A stretch of 64,000 nucleotides of DNA from Notospermus geniculatus (GCA_002633025.1 NMRB01000846.1:90495-154494); one strand, 5' to 3'. Positions 23,464 to 35,580 are shown, counted from the first letter of the stretch. Notes: generated by a model not told the origin, from the letters alone. A program made the numbers and translations.

Positions 23464-24938
23464 TTGCACATAGTGTGGCCACTTTGTTGTGTTGTGGTAA
23501 TGACTACCGGATGGACGTTCGTCAGCCAACCGGATAATCCATACTAAGTAAATTTCTATTCTATTTTCGCGTTGTTCTCGCCTATTTTCTCTCCTCCCTC
23601 CACTCCCGAATAATTTTTTTCCATACAAAATAACAGCGCCGCCTAATACTGGAATAATCAAATGGTTGAATACCTTAACGCAAACGCCGACACCATCGCC
23701 CTAGAGAATCACTGTCTGTATTCGATAACAACACCACAAATGGTAGAGTCAGGGTAGCAGACGACGGAACACACTGGAATGTTAAAAGTGAGAAAGGCTG
23801 ATGAGAAGTTAATGGTCTTGCCATGCTTGTCCCTGACAGCGATCGTGACATTTTGTATGAAGGTCGTTGTGGACCATGGCTAGCAGATGAGGCGTGCTGT
23901 TCGTCTGCGGAAGAGAGTTCGAGACTTTGACAGCAGACGATAAGTAGTGATCGCTAATCAAGGTGCATTTGATATCCCTAACGTAATCGAATACGTATTA
24001 CTAGACAGGTTAGGAGATTGTAACGGTAAACGTCAACAATAATGATTTTGTAGGTTGTAGATGTATTACGCGCAAACAGATGATAAGACAGATCACCGGA
24101 TTGGTTGAAATATCGTCACGTGACCAATCCGTCATAGCCATTTTCCAGGAGTTAATGGCGTCTCTTAGACAAATAGACATTTTTCTTTTCCAATGCACTA
24201 ACATCATCAAAGACTTCCGTACATAAACCATTCCTAAATAGAATGAAATGTGTCATACTGTGAGTGGATGAAAGGGCCCCGAACCATCACCGATCCTCCA
24301 GGCTCTGTCTGCTCCACTTCCATCCGTCTGTTGGTTACAAAAAGAGACCCCGAAACATTTACCCCTCGGGCACTTCCCGACGACTAGTTGTTGATATGAC
24401 TGATGTCATATACAAACATGGTTAGTTATTCAACCAAATATTATCCATTTAGAAGTCTATGTATCGACTGGAGATGTTGTCCCTTGAGATACGCTCCTTT
24501 CCCAGTTGCTAGGGCTGAGGAATTCAGTTACTCATAGCTCTACCATTACATCGGAAATACGTAATTCATGATTTATTTAGCATTGTTACCCTCGTATCTG
24601 TCGCCTATCCAGCTGAGTTTATGTATGATTTGTTACGCCAAGGAGGTCATGAAGGCGATTCCCTTGTGGCAGGAATTTCAAAGTTGTAATTTACAACCTA
24701 AAATCACGTCATAAATAGTTATAATTGCAGCTAGTAAGGTGAGTTTCCTAACTTTTATTGCTGAATACTATTTCATTGCATTCCTCATGAATTCGTTCGC
24801 ACATCAACGTTTCCCGTTCTGTGTTCTCCCCGGGGGACATGTTACAGACGCCCTGATGTGAATGGAAATGAAATGACGATTTTGACACAAAATTTGCTGC
24901 TCGTGCTGAGAAACAAATCAAATGGCTCTTACAGTATA
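23464..24938. other. no recognised feature
   Basis: No shared repeat recognised. The minus frames of 66-73 codons have no motif. Confidence 0.4.
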
Positions 24939-25117
24939 GGTGGAACCTCTCTATTAAAGACACCTTTGGAACTGACAGTGCTGTCCTTAATTGAGAGGTG
25001 TTCTGATTACAGAGGTCATAATGGATAGAAATGACCAGTTTGGGACTGAACTTTGGTGTCCTTATTAATAGAGAGGTGTCCTCCTGGCAGAGATGCCTGC
25101 AAAAGGAGGTTCCGCTC
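24939..25117. mobile_element. inverted-repeat element (GGTGGAACCTCTCTATTAA type)
   Basis: The left end GGTGGAACCTCTCTATTAAA mirrors the right end 'aggaggttccgct'. Internal 'ttgagaggtgttctgatta' and 'taatagagaggtgtcctcc' blocks give further inverted symmetry. Repeats with 'agaggtgtcctnattagagaggt' wording are common in invertebrate genomes. It is non-coding. Confidence 0.6.
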
Positions 25118-25270
25118 TATTTCTTTGGGTCTAAACTTGCAGGTCGGTGGATCTAAATTATAGTATCAAAATTGATGTATCAATACTGATGTCATTTGTG
25201 CATTGCGTCATTCATTTTCCCGATACAATTTTACAGGAGCATGGGCACAGTGCTTTCACAAAGTTGCAAT

Positions 25271-25290
25271 GGGGGGGGGGGGGGGGGTNN
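25271..25290. other. poly-G tract ending in two N's
   Basis: Seventeen G's, one T and NN. This is a sequencing or assembly weak point. Frames crossing it are unreliable. A similar 11-G run sits near 27006 and a poly-C run next to the gap at 37863. Confidence 0.95.
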
Positions 25291-26640
25291 CCGGCCGCAA
25301 ATGGTAACTTATGTCGCAATGCATGTGCGGTGTGCATGTACATATGTCATCATCGCACAGAAATCACGATTGGAAATAGCAAAACAAACCAAATACATGT
25401 ATATGGCGAAAATAACGGAATAGCAGCCAAAATGTGGCATTCAGTACGACGCATTTTTAAATTGTGGCCGAGAATTAGCATAGCCTGTCGGAAAAACCCT
25501 GTTGCGTTAACACACTTGAACGATATCTAACTCCTCCAGATGCTTGACACTGAAAGCAGTTGTCCATTCTCATAACCGCTTATCCTGAGGACATATTGCC
25601 GTTAGACAAATATAATAAGAAAGTTCTGTCGCCAAACACATTTTTTTTCATCCCTGTAGATATAAATGATGCCCATAATGTTGAGTAATGACGCGCGGTG
25701 GACAAACGTTGGAGCTCGCCGCGGCTTGCATCGCTGCCTCTATAATAAAAACCTACTTCATCATGAAATGTTTGCACTGTCCAATAATATTCGCTTCTTC
25801 GGTGAACAATTGTGAGTCTCTTTCGAAACAGCTGCTGATAATGGCATGGGTATATCGCATTCGTAAGTGCTCCGCTAAGACTGAGTTTTTTCTTCTTAAC
25901 CGTTTCTACCTCTCACGTTCATAATGTGGTCTGGAGATTAAGATACGTTTATGAGACTGACACGATTTCAAATCGCTGACGGTCATTTTCCGAAGTTAGT
26001 TCACCAAAAAATAAAGTCAATCCTCAGACACCATGGCAACTACTGCTAGTTGAATACTCAGCTTTTGATGACGTAGTCCACAGAGTGAGATCCCGCTCTT
26101 TACGTTTTTGTTGACGTTGACGTGCTCGGTACACACCCTAACCTCCCTATATTTCGGTAGGTTCTAAACCTTACGTTCCAAAATGAAACCATGAAATCAC
26201 CGACTGGCGGCATTTCGTATACTTCGCCGTTCACTGCCTTCATCTGATTTCTCCGAATCTAAAAGGAACAGCGTAGAAATATTGGCCCTCCTTGAATCCT
26301 CTTGTGAGATGACCACTCTTTCTGCTTCCATTTTTTGCGGAAATTACCGCCCATACATGAACTTCAATTAAGTGTGACAGAAAATACATCTGCTGAGCTT
26401 TTAAATTTGGTGAACATTGAAAAAATTCTTTCAGCTTCATGACCAATTCTTCTTATACAATTTTTGTTATGTCGGAGCATGAGACCCCCGTGGGACCCGC
26501 TCAAATGTTTTAAACAACGAACGCCTCTTAAAATGATTGAATCTGATGGCATCTCCCGTCAGGCGAGTCAAATAACACGTCCACATTTTGATGGGAGCAG
26601 TTGAAATGTGGGCATGAAATGTGGATCAACAAGGTTGATT
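25291..26640. other. no recognised feature
   Basis: No shared repeats and no convincing frame. The longest frames here are 60-78 codons. Confidence 0.4.
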
Positions 26641-26642
26641 TT

Positions 26643-26736
26643 AGTCTGATTCCCTTACCTGCCGTATCGTGGCGCTGACTGATTTGCGATTTGCAAATAA
26701 GTAGCGCCACATAGGGCAGGTCAGGGAACCAGACTG
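26643..26736. mobile_element. small hairpin MITE, about 94 bp
   Basis: The left arm AGTCTGATTCCCTTACCTGC continues CGTATCGTGGCGCTGAC. It pairs with the right arm GTAGCGCCACATAGGGCAGG, then TCAGGGAACCAGACT. The loop is about 25 bp. Confidence 0.75.
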
Positions 26737-27643
26737 GGTTAATTCGGGAACTGGTAACTGTAGTTGTGGGATCAGCTCAAAAAGAATGGAGGCTCTGGAG
26801 TCATGATATTACTATCGCCATCGTTCTAATGAGGAACGTTCAAAATACCGCCACTGGGCGGAGCTGTCAGCGGTTTTACCGACTTTTCGTCCGTGTTGCA
26901 CTGCGTCAATGACGTCGTGACGCGACGTCATAACATTGCTATGATCTGTTGTCGGGATAACAATTTCAACAAGCGAGTTTTTGAGACCAATCATTTTCGT
27001 TCTTTGGGGGGGGGGGCTGTTTCTGATGAAAAAATTCAGTTAGTTCTTCATGCGTCGATCCCACTTGATAATTCGATTACAAATGTACTTTACCATGCTG
27101 TAAAAACTGCCGCTGTTGTTTTTTTAGCAATTATATAGCCAGCAATGGTACCAGCGGACGCTATCGACACATTTATGAAATTATATCCATAAATTGATGT
27201 CCCTCATGTTTTCGTCGGCAAAAACACGAGAAACATCCGATGCCACGACTACATCGAATCATAACAAGTAACCCAGGGGGATGTTAACAAATATTGATAT
27301 TACTTATTTCCGCTGATGCTTTGGCAGGCCAGCTCTATACCCTACAAAAGGATTGCTTGGCACTTGTTTTTGCGGCTTGGAAAACCAGCAGAAACAACCA
27401 TCAATCGCATATACATATCCGGAGAAAAAAATACAACGCGATATTGATATGACGTTGTTTTTTTTGTCGGCGTTCCTTTCGCGGTAATCTGACCACTTTC
27501 ATATTGAGCGGCTCGGCCTTGAAAATGATGACTGCAGCTGTTAAGGTGAGCTGGTTCCCATTGGGGAGAAAGATGTAGCGAATGGTCATCTAGGTCTAAA
27601 GGTGTTGCTCCACGTGAGAGTTTTGTCCAGCGAGTAGCATTGA

Positions 27644-27820
27644 GGGACTTTAATGCCGTCAGAGGCCACCACCAGTTAGCGGTCGTGGAACGTCACGAAA
27701 TTTGACGTCACAGAGAAGTGTACGCCATGACGTCATAATGACGGGGTGGAGCCATGACTTACGTCTGTGACGTCAGATTTTGCGACGTACGGACCGCTAA
27801 TAGGCGCCCTCTAACGGCAG
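27644..27820. mobile_element. CRE-rich MITE, copy 1
   Basis: The inverted termini are GGACTTTAATGCCGTCAGAG and the complement of 'cctctaacggcag'. The internal arms are 'gttagcggtcgtggaacgtc' and 'acgtacggaccgctaa'. TGACGTCA, ACGTCATAATGACG and TGACGTCAG occur inside. Other copies are at 49533-49716, 58750-59110 (interrupted) and 59994-60123 (left-truncated). Confidence 0.8.
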
Positions 27821-28098
27821 TTCGCAGGTGTTCAAATAGCGTGTTCGTTTACTTGCCTGGGCCTCACCTGGGTGAGACCCATCGGCGTTCTTTTTCGTGT
27901 GACGTCATGATCTGGGGTCTGTCGGGCCTNTGGTCTTAAATACGGCATGTCAGTCTAGAATGATTGGACTAATTTTGGGATATGTTTTTGTTTTCTTACG
28001 ATAGTCTTAGAACAACAATGCTTGGCTGGTTCGCTGATGTTTTAACCTCGCCTTAATAAAATATTTCAGTACTCAATGTCAGAAAAATTGGAGATCCA

Positions 28099-28230
28099 GA
28101 CCTTTCCAACAAAGATGTGGCCTACGAGTTCTCCCCATGACGTCGTAACTATTCATTGTCCAAACATGATATAACACTAGCAAACACATCCTCTCCGACA
28201 TTACTTTATCTAAACTTTTGTGCTTACCGA
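28099..28230 (+). repeat. dispersed repeat family R4, second copy
   Basis: GACCTTTCCAACAAAGATGT and 'gagttctccccatgacgtcg' match 2859-3000. The end of the unit is diverged. Confidence 0.5.
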
Positions 28231-28360
28231 GCCAACAGCCATTGCATTTTCTGAGTCATATGGTGATCAAAGCAATGTTTCATAAACAACACACCATTAA
28301 TTACGGCATATTCATTTACATAGACTACCACTTTTTTAACCTTGATGAAGGAGGATTTTA

Positions 28361-28470
28361 TAAAGAGGTGTACGGTATACGGACACGCTGGCGAACAAAG
28401 GTTTCATGGCCATGAACCCTTTATTAGGCCATTGTTCGCCAGCGTGTCCGTATACTGTAAACCTCTATGT
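28361..28470. mobile_element. hairpin MITE, about 110 bp
   Basis: The left arm GGTGTACGGTATACGGACAC continues GCTGGCGAACAA. It pairs with TTGTTCGCCAGCGTGTCCGT, then ATACTGTAAACCTC. A short unpaired loop ('aggtttcatggccatgaacc') is itself palindromic around CATGGCCATG. The overlapping plus-strand frames are stem translations. Confidence 0.85.
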
Positions 28471-29309
28471 AAACCCGGCTTTACATGTATCCTTATTGGA
28501 GTTCGTAAGGCGAGCCAGTCTCTTTAAGTCGGCAGAAATGTCCACTTTCAACCATATCGAAATAAAATGACAAGAAAACCTCGACATCATATATCTGTCC
28601 ATGACTGTAACTTATTTACAGCAAAAACAAAGCCGGTTTCCATGGCAACACGAAAATAAAGTGCAGCAGTGAGTGACTTCACTTATGTACCTGAGGAATA
28701 GATTCCCTCAGGGTGTATCCTGTTGCGTGTTTTGAAAGGAGGTACATCCGGGTTCTCTTTTGAACTGTGTTTCATTTTGATCAGCGGTCGATATATTGTG
28801 GTTGGCTCTTTTAATGGAGGAACGTACTCAACCCTTTGGTGCCAGGGCCAAAATGTTCAAAGATGAAAATATGTAAAAAAAAACATTAAAGGCAACTGAA
28901 ACCTGTCACATCAGCGAGGTAAAAGGTGTAAATGTGGTCTAATCCTATGGAACATGATATCCAATATCTAGGGTAACGGCTGCCTGTAAGGGTCAGGGGT
29001 TATATTTTATATTTTTTATTGACATTATCCACATTGTTAGTGCCCTTCTGTCTCGGGGGCATTAAGGGAACGTCACAGGTGGAAACCCTTTCACAGACAC
29101 GTGTTACCTCAATGATCGTGGCTAATGTAGAAAAAGGGCCTACCAGCAAACCAATTAAAAACAGAACCGCGGACTGGGCTTGATTCAAAAAGCCTCAGCA
29201 CGACTTATGGATCTAATGTACAAGTTTTAATTGACTGGCTCAATCTTCTGGATCCTTAGGATAAAGAACAAGTTACTGATTAATTCGTAAATCCTGCGGC
29301 GATTTCAAG
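28471..29309. other. no recognised feature
   Basis: No shared repeat recognised. A 62-codon minus frame at 29000-29188 is not supported. Confidence 0.4.
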
Positions 29310-29313
29310 TTAA

Positions 29314-29847
29314 AGGTTACCTGAAACGCATTTCATGATTTTTTCTCTGAAAAGTAGTTCGAGTAAAAAACAGTTCAGTGAAAGTTGCATGAAGATTGGA
29401 TCATTTATAACAGTGTTATACCAAATTTAAGATGTGTTTCTGCATGACAACCAAACAACTTGGTAACCATGGCTGTCCAGGCGGTGGGTTCGTGAGGTCA
29501 ATTGTGCTGTCCAGAAATCCAAATATTGTCCTCAGAATCCATATTCAGGAAATAATTGCAGTACGACTGACTGAACAAGAAAAATACATCGAAACTACAC
29601 CTAACTCCCCGAGTTAAATGAGTTATTTTAATGTTTTTTATATGTTTAAAAAATCCAATGACATCAAATGTGCTGTTCACCGCTGCCTGACATGGTTGTT
29701 AGGGTGTGTAGTCATCCTTTTTAAATTCCCATAACATGGAATTGGATGATCCGATTTTCATGCGGTTTTCAGTTTCCTGATGCCTGATTAATACTCTACA
29801 AGATTATGCAGAAAACCAAAAGTTGATAAAACCGTTTCAGGTAACCT
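29314..29847. mobile_element. TTAA-flanked (piggyBac-like) non-autonomous element, 534 bp
   Basis: The ends are AGGTTACCTGAAACG and the perfect inverse CGTTTCAGGTAACCT. Both sides are bordered by TTAA (29310-29313 and 29848-29851), the hallmark target duplication of piggyBac-type transposition. The interior has no transposase-like frame. The 60- and 61-codon frames on the two strands have no domain. The family differs in terminal sequence from the other TTAA elements at 36426 and 36667. Confidence 0.8.
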
Positions 29848-29851
29848 TTAA

Positions 29852-30061
29852 GCGACTTCCTTCCATTAAAGCGACGTGGTCGTGTCGGTGTAGGTGTCGG
29901 AATCAAACACGGCGCCATCTTGAATAAATTACTTCACTCACATCGGTAATTTATTTCCTACTAAGAGCATACCAGTACTTGCCTAACTACTGCGGCTTTC
30001 TGGCCTTCTAATAAATAAGTAAGTAACCGACTCATACATGTATAGCGCTAAATCCGACTAA
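29852..30061. other. no recognised feature
   Basis: Short unassigned spacer. 'taataaataagtaagtaac' is a mild low-complexity stretch. Confidence 0.5.
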
Positions 30062-30216
30062 CAGGAGCAGTCAGCGCTTTTCGCCAAAAGATGGCAGCAA
30101 AGTTCTAGCGGACCAATACAAAAGAACATTCTCTTGATTGGTGTTCAATCAACCATGAATAAATCCGCAAGGCATTGAATTGGGCGGTAGTGACACCTAT
30201 TGGTCAACTGACTGAC
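30062..30216 (+). repeat. dispersed repeat family R2, copy 3
   Basis: AGGAGCAGTCAGCGC, 'aaagatggcagcaaagttct', 'gcggaccaatacaaaagaac' and 'gattggtgttcaatcaacca', then 'gtgacacctattggtcaact'. This is the best-preserved of the three copies. Confidence 0.75.
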
Positions 30217-30384
30217 CGTTCCACCTATTATGTCGGTCAGCGTCTAGGGATGTAGTCCGCTAAAATACGACATTTGTAATTTTGAATTTGTGAATTTCGT
30301 GGGCCACAAAATTATTCGTAGTGTCACTTTTGAGTGCCGCATCTGCGTCGTAGCATCTGCACATGGCTCGTTCCTGTCCATCGC

Positions 30385-30600
30385 CGCACTAGCTCTGGAT
30401 TGCTTTCATCATGAGAAACTAAAGCGCCAGGTCCGTGGTTCGAATCTTGCCCGTGCCTGCCTCTTCACGACGTCCCTTCCATGGGGCAGTAACCCGTGAT
30501 ACCTTGTACCTTGTTCCTTTGCAAGGGCAATTCGAGTCCGTCATTGTATTGTTGGAGGACACCCTATATCGGGGGCATTAGATTCTATTACACCAGTTAT
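30385..30600 (+). mobile_element. tRNA-headed SINE with S1 body, then R1 end
   Basis: A degenerate tRNA head with the B-box-like GGTTCGAATCT (30438-30448) is followed by 'taacccgtgataccttgtac' and 'tttgcaagggcaattcgagt', the S1 core seen at 11111 and 40262. The last 50 bp ('ggaggacaccctatatcggg' then 'ggcattagattctattacac') match one terminus of the R1 MITE, so R1 probably inserted into, or next to, the SINE tail. Confidence 0.6.
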
Positions 30601-31231
30601 GGTCATGGTCAGTCTTAATCGAACCGTAAAGTAACTATGAGTTTTCGAAATGAAAAATACCAAAACATAACATAAAGTACATCATCGATCAGTTGACAGA
30701 TTGCTTTTCCGATTATTTCTATTAGCACTCGTCGTATTTATCTGGGGAGGCGGCTGTTTTTAAGTGTTTTTTTGTCTCCGACTGTGAGTGGATCCATCTC
30801 GTGAAAAACGACACATCAATAGTATGAAAGTCATTAGTAGACGCCGACAGATATTCGTTATCTGGTAATTTCACTGTTAGATAATCGGTCCTCGCCCCTC
30901 AGGTAAATTAGGAGAAATTGTCAAATCCGACATTTATGAGCTCAGACGGCTGAAGCTTTGGGGGCTTTGGGGAGACCGAACATACTAGTCGGTCTAGACG
31001 TAGATGGTGTGCTGAAATTTGATTTGCGACTTCAGGGCGGCGAAACGGTGCGTCGTGGGCTTTGATGCCAATGTTGATAGGCTAAGCTTAGGAGAGTGAG
31101 TTTTGAGTATTCTTAAAGGACTTCACGTCTAGATTTGTTTTGTAACACATTCTCTGGTTTTGTCATTTCAGGAAGAGTAGACCTACAGCTGGACGTCGTC
31201 TGTGAAGGTAGGAAGAAATTTCTGACTTAAT
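30601..31231. other. no recognised feature
   Basis: No shared repeat recognised and no supported frame. Confidence 0.45.
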
Positions 31232-32138
31232 TTTTTAGCTCACTCGTGAGCTTTTACCGTCCTGCGGTGTCCGTCGTCCGTCGTCGTCCGTCGTCGTCGT
31301 CCGTCGGCGTCCGTTAGCAGGGCACGTTTCGTAACCACTGGAGTTATTGATCTGAAACTTGGTACATATATACCCCTAGGTCAGATGACCTATGACACCA
31401 AGTTTCGGTCCGATTCGATTCTTGGCTTGGCCTCCAGGTGGCCAAAACCAAAAACACAAAAAGTGCAATAACTCCTGAACTAATGACTGGATCGTCTCCA
31501 AATTTTTATCATAGGTGTGTCTAATTAGGATACATAACATATATAACGGGTTTTTGGTTTGACCTACTTTTCAAGGTCACAGAGGTCAAAGTTCGACAAA
31601 AGTGACGAACTTGCCACAAGTCCTCATTATTTCACCGAGCATCTTCATATCTTGCATAAACATGTATTAGAGGGGTACCTTCAAAACTACCGAGTTTCGG
31701 TCCGATCGGACATCCAATATGGCCACCAGGTGGCGTAACCTGAAAATCATCCAAGTGCTATAACTCAGGAACGGCTTGACCCAGAGTGCTCAAACTTGAT
31801 ATTTACCTCTCTCTAGGTGACCTTTACAAGCATGTCAAATTTCGGCGTGATTAAACTTCCAATATTGCCGCCAGGTGGCATAACCCGAAAATCATGAAAT
31901 GTGCTATAACTCAGGAACGACTTGACCCAGAGCGCTCAAATGTGCTATGTGGCTCCCTCTAGATGACCTTTATGTGCATGTGAAGTTTTGGCCCGATCGG
32001 ACATCCAATATGGCCGCCAGGTGGCATAACCCAACAATCATTGAAGTCCTGCAACTTGGGAATGACCTGACCCAGATTGCTCATAACTGACAGTACCTCT
32101 CTCTGTCATTACACTGTTATGTCCAAACGAGTGAGCAC
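31232..32138 (+). mobile_element. 0.9-kb GTCCGTCGTC element with internal repeats
   Basis: It starts TTTTTTAGCTCACTCGTGAG, then a (GTCCGTCGTC)n-like tract, then about three internal units. Each unit contains 'atccaatatggccgccaggt', 'ggcataacccgaaaatcat' and 'gctataactcaggaacg'. It ends 'ccaaacgagtgagcac', which is inverse to the start, so the ends form a short inverted repeat. Head fragments of related elements are at 51092, 55135 and 61488. It is non-coding and stops are frequent in all frames. The superfamily is unknown to me. Confidence 0.65.
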
Positions 32139-32252
32139 ATGGTCCATGGACCATTTCATTTCTTTCTCCTCAGTAGGAGAACAATAAGTGACCAGCCAAT
32201 AGCTGATGGAATTTTATGCGTTCTCTCACGTGAGTGCTTCTCGCGGACGTTG

Positions 32253-32382
32253 TAGAGAGTTTTCGCAAAGCCCCGAAACGCCACCGCGAACGCCAAACCC
32301 ATTGTTCGGTGCCACGAAGAGAGCACCGAACAAAAGGATAGACGTTCGCGTTGGCGTTTCGGGGGCTTTGCGAAAACTCTAT
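32253..32382. mobile_element. MITE family M3, copy 1
   Basis: The arms AGAGAGTTTTCGCAAAGCCC ('cgaaacgccaccgcgaacg') and 'cgttcgcgttggcgtttcgg' ('gggctttgcgaaaactct') pair closely around a short centre containing 'cattgttcggtgcc'. A second copy is at 46116-46239. Confidence 0.85.
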
Positions 32383-32780
32383 AATGTTCGGTTCGTTACG
32401 GCTTACGCTGAGACCAAAGACACAGAAAACTGCTCAAAGTTGAGTTGCCCATGGATAGCCAATCCAAAGTACTGATTCAAACATTCCAGAGTGTTATACT
32501 AAAGTACAACTAACTCACTCTGACCCCAAACGGTCCGACATTTCACCACAGCAAGGTGGTACGGGAGGTGACCACATGAATAAGTTAAGTCGCCAGTCAT
32601 GCATAATTCAGAATCTTTGGCTTCAAAACATCCGTCCATTAGCTTCTTGCGTGTGTGGCGCTCATCGTAGAATGATTCTAAAAATGTCCTGAGTGGAAGA
32701 AAGACACATTTTCTTTAATCTTTTCTGTTCAAACGGCGAAAGACTGGCTTGTGCATCCCACTGAGTGAGTTCGTGCTGGT
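32383..32780. other. no recognised feature
   Basis: No shared repeat recognised and no supported frame. Confidence 0.45.
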
Positions 32781-33290
32781 CCCAAACAACCGGTGTATCG
32801 AATGCGAATGCCCACACTATGGACACACTTGGTTGAGTCTGTTCAGCCCATAACCAGTGTATTCAATGCCAACGACCACACTAAGGACACACTTGGCTGA
32901 GTCTGTTCAGCCCATAACCAGTGTATTCAATGCCAACGACCACACTGAGGACACACTTGGCTGAGTCTGTTCAGCCCATAACCAGTGTATTCAATGCGAA
33001 TGGCCACGCTACGGACACAGTTGACTGAGTCTTTTCAGCCCATAACCAGTGTATTCATTGCCAACGACCACACTAAGGACACACTTTGCTGAGTCTGTTC
33101 AGCCCACAACCAGTGTATTCAATGCCAACGACCACACTAAGGACACACTTGGCTGAGTCTGTTCAGCCCATAACCAGTGTATTCTATTCTATTCTATTCT
33201 ACTGGGGACACAATTGGCTGAGCCTCGTGTCTTCTGGCCCAAAACAAGTGTAGCAAATTCTAAAGACAACACTATAGGAACACACTTGGC
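32781..33290. repeat. 64-bp minisatellite with TATTC tract
   Basis: Six to seven units of about 64 bp built on CCCATAACCAGTGTATTCAA, 'tgccaacgaccacactaagg' and 'acacacttggctgagtctgt'. One unit has expanded into (TATTC)n at 33178-33202. The final unit (33205-33290) is strongly diverged. Adjacent units are nearly identical in the centre of the array. Confidence 0.9.
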
Positions 33291-33638
33291 TTATGTGTTT
33301 GTCTTTAGAAGCTGAACTCAGACCCATTATCATCTATCTGTATTCGTACCTTGTGATCGCCTCTTCCCTTTCTACCCGTTATGGGTAATAGACAGAGACG
33401 TGGTTTGTTCTGCTTGCCGTAATAGAAGCCTGATGGCGGAGAGATGGTGAGGAGAAATCACTTGCCATTGTGACTGACGAATTGCTATTGCATTTGATTT
33501 ATCCAATAATGGTCGATGAAGGTCGTATAGACGATGGATCGTGCTTGTCATGGATATGGTATCGCTCACTCGGCGAAGTAGGGCGATGGGTGTCATTCAC
33601 CTTTCTCCACAAGCTCTCTCAACAGCTCAAAGAAAGTA
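33291..33638. other. no recognised feature
   Basis: Opposite-strand frames of 74 and 61 codons overlap here. Neither has a motif. Confidence 0.45.
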
Positions 33639-33640
33639 AG

Positions 33641-33723
33641 CCCCGTTTACACTGAGGAAAAATAACCAATCTCGGACCGGTCCGAGCACGGATCGCCAAA
33701 AAAATAGCAAGTGTAAACGGGAC
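33641..33723. mobile_element. short MITE with CCCGTTTACACT ends
   Basis: GCCCCGTTTACACTGAGG on the left and CAAGTGTAAACGGGAC on the right form a 12-13-bp inverted terminus of a type common in small hAT-like MITEs. No clean 8-bp target duplication is visible. Confidence 0.55.
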
Positions 33724-33804
33724 AAGTGTACCAGTAACGGTTCCAAATCGAACCGAGCCGAGACCACCAGTTGACACCCACTCAGTCAAAAAGTCGAGCG
33801 GGTG

Positions 33805-34395
33805 CCTCAAAATATGGCTTACTGGAAAAAGCGGTACGGGGAAACGGAATCACTCTCGCTCCTAAGCTTGCCCTCCTATCCCAAATGCGCTGTATTTGTG
33901 ACCTGGAGTCGCGGGTGGTTGGGAGCATTGATTATTCCGTCACACACATGTTTTCCAAATTGTTGTGGCGCACGACTGGGACTGGAAAACACCTGATAGT
34001 AATGATAGGCCCAGTGGGCTCCACAATCCGCCTCTGTGATAAGCCTCAGCTTGCCAACAGTAATCGAAGTTGTGGCATAGCGTGCAGGGCATACGTGCAG
34101 GCCTGCTGCTGGGCGCCATCGTGATGCCATGATCGATTATCATGCTTTATGAATGTTTCATGTTCTGCACAAGACAGGAGCTCGAAACGACCGCAGAGTC
34201 AGAGTTTCTCATCCTGAGACTCAGGTCATTTCACTCGGAGTTTCTATGCTAAATAATTCCTTCTCCGCGGGAGAAGGGCGGCAAAGACCATAACCAGCCT
34301 GGTCATCGTCATTCACAAAATGATCGCTCCTTTCGGCGGAACGATTCCACCTGTTCCGTTCCGTTCCGCCTTTTCCAGTAAGCCCAAAATACTGT
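33805..34395. mobile_element. inverted-repeat element, about 0.6 kb
   Basis: AAAATATGGCTTACTGGAAA, then 'aagcggtacggggaaacgga', is mirrored by 'ttccgttccgccttttccag' then 'taagcccaaaatactg' at 34350-34395. The interior (33870-34320) has several overlapping frames on both strands with no recognisable transposase motif. Confidence 0.5.
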
Positions 34396-35440
34396 AATGA
34401 TATGGCACGAGGACATCCGCTCCATCTTCCTTCCCCTGCGTGTTTAATCGACGCCCTCGGCTGACGAAGGAGGACATTCGTGGACTCGGACTGGGCAGAC
34501 CGCTAAAGAAATGGTCCGGATAGCCTCGGCCTAGTTCACACAAAACATATGACGTATATTTTTCTTGTATACAGCTTTCAGCCTCACTTATGACACGTCT
34601 GAGCCATTGCCTTACCTCAACGAGTGTTGAAGGAGTATGTATTGTTTGATTTGACATCGGGGGCTGTCGTTACCGCCAGACAAGTAAAAACGTTCAACGC
34701 TGCCGAGACTTCAGACGCCGTTGAAGTGTTTTATCTGGAAGGCGTCACTGTGTAATCAATCGCAGACCACGACAGTAAACTGGCAAGGATTAGCTGAAGT
34801 TAGGGTTGGTTAACGGACCACGGCGATCCTAGCCTTGGCTGTGCCATGGTACATTAGGCAAGGCTCAGTGAGAGAGGAGCATTTTGATTCCTGACCAAAC
34901 CTGCGTTTGAAAACTCGGACAGACGGCGGGCAGCATATCGAGTGTCTTAAAAATTGTTTGCTGAGGAAGGTGATGGGTGCAATCTACTGTCACTCTTGGC
35001 CTTTACGGTGCGGGTTCGAGTAAACCTACCTCCACCCTCCTCGGGCGGGTTCGGTTCAGGATCGATTGATCACTTTACTTGTGCGTGTTTGGTAACACCG
35101 CCTCGATCCCAGATCTTCGCGAAAACAGGTACTAATCACAATGAGAAGAAAACCACGCTCATCTTGAGAAAAAAGGATCAAACTGCACTCTGAAAATCCA
35201 AAAAATCCCAGCACGTAAATGTAACATTAGCTTTACATTTTGAAAAAAATAATTCAATCGTCATTTTTCTAAATGACTTGAATAATGTAATTGGAGACGA
35301 TAATCGTTCCAAAAACATGAAAGAGCAATTTGTTCGTTCGAAAGACGTTTCTTTATCGGTCATTTGAGACTCAAAAACACCGTAATGAGGAACCTTGGGA
35401 GTACAAATAACGAAAAAACATCTTTGAGGGTTGTTTGGGT
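34396..35440. other. no recognised feature
   Basis: A 114-codon minus frame begins just above this stretch and overlaps the element's right arm. Its upper part reads protein-like (LVEVRQWLRRVISEAESC), but there is no domain I recognise and no poly-A or splice support, so I do not call a gene. Confidence 0.35.
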
Positions 35441-35580
35441 CACGGTCCAGGATCGCATGGATCACGGTCTGGGGCCGGATCGGTCACGGTCCAGGGTCGC
35501 ATGGATCACGGTCTGGGGCCGGATCGGTCACGGTCCAGGGTCGCATGGGTCACGGTCTAGGGTCGCGTGGATCACTGTCC
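35441..35580. repeat. 22-bp minisatellite
   Basis: Six to seven tandem units alternate between CACGGTCCAGGGTCGCATGG and CACGGTCTGGGGCCGGATCG, giving a 44-bp higher-order period. It explains the 100- and 69-codon frames over it. Confidence 0.9.

Noticed and set aside
35178-35465. 95-codon minus frame
   Set aside because: It starts inside the 22-bp minisatellite and shows no recognisable domain.
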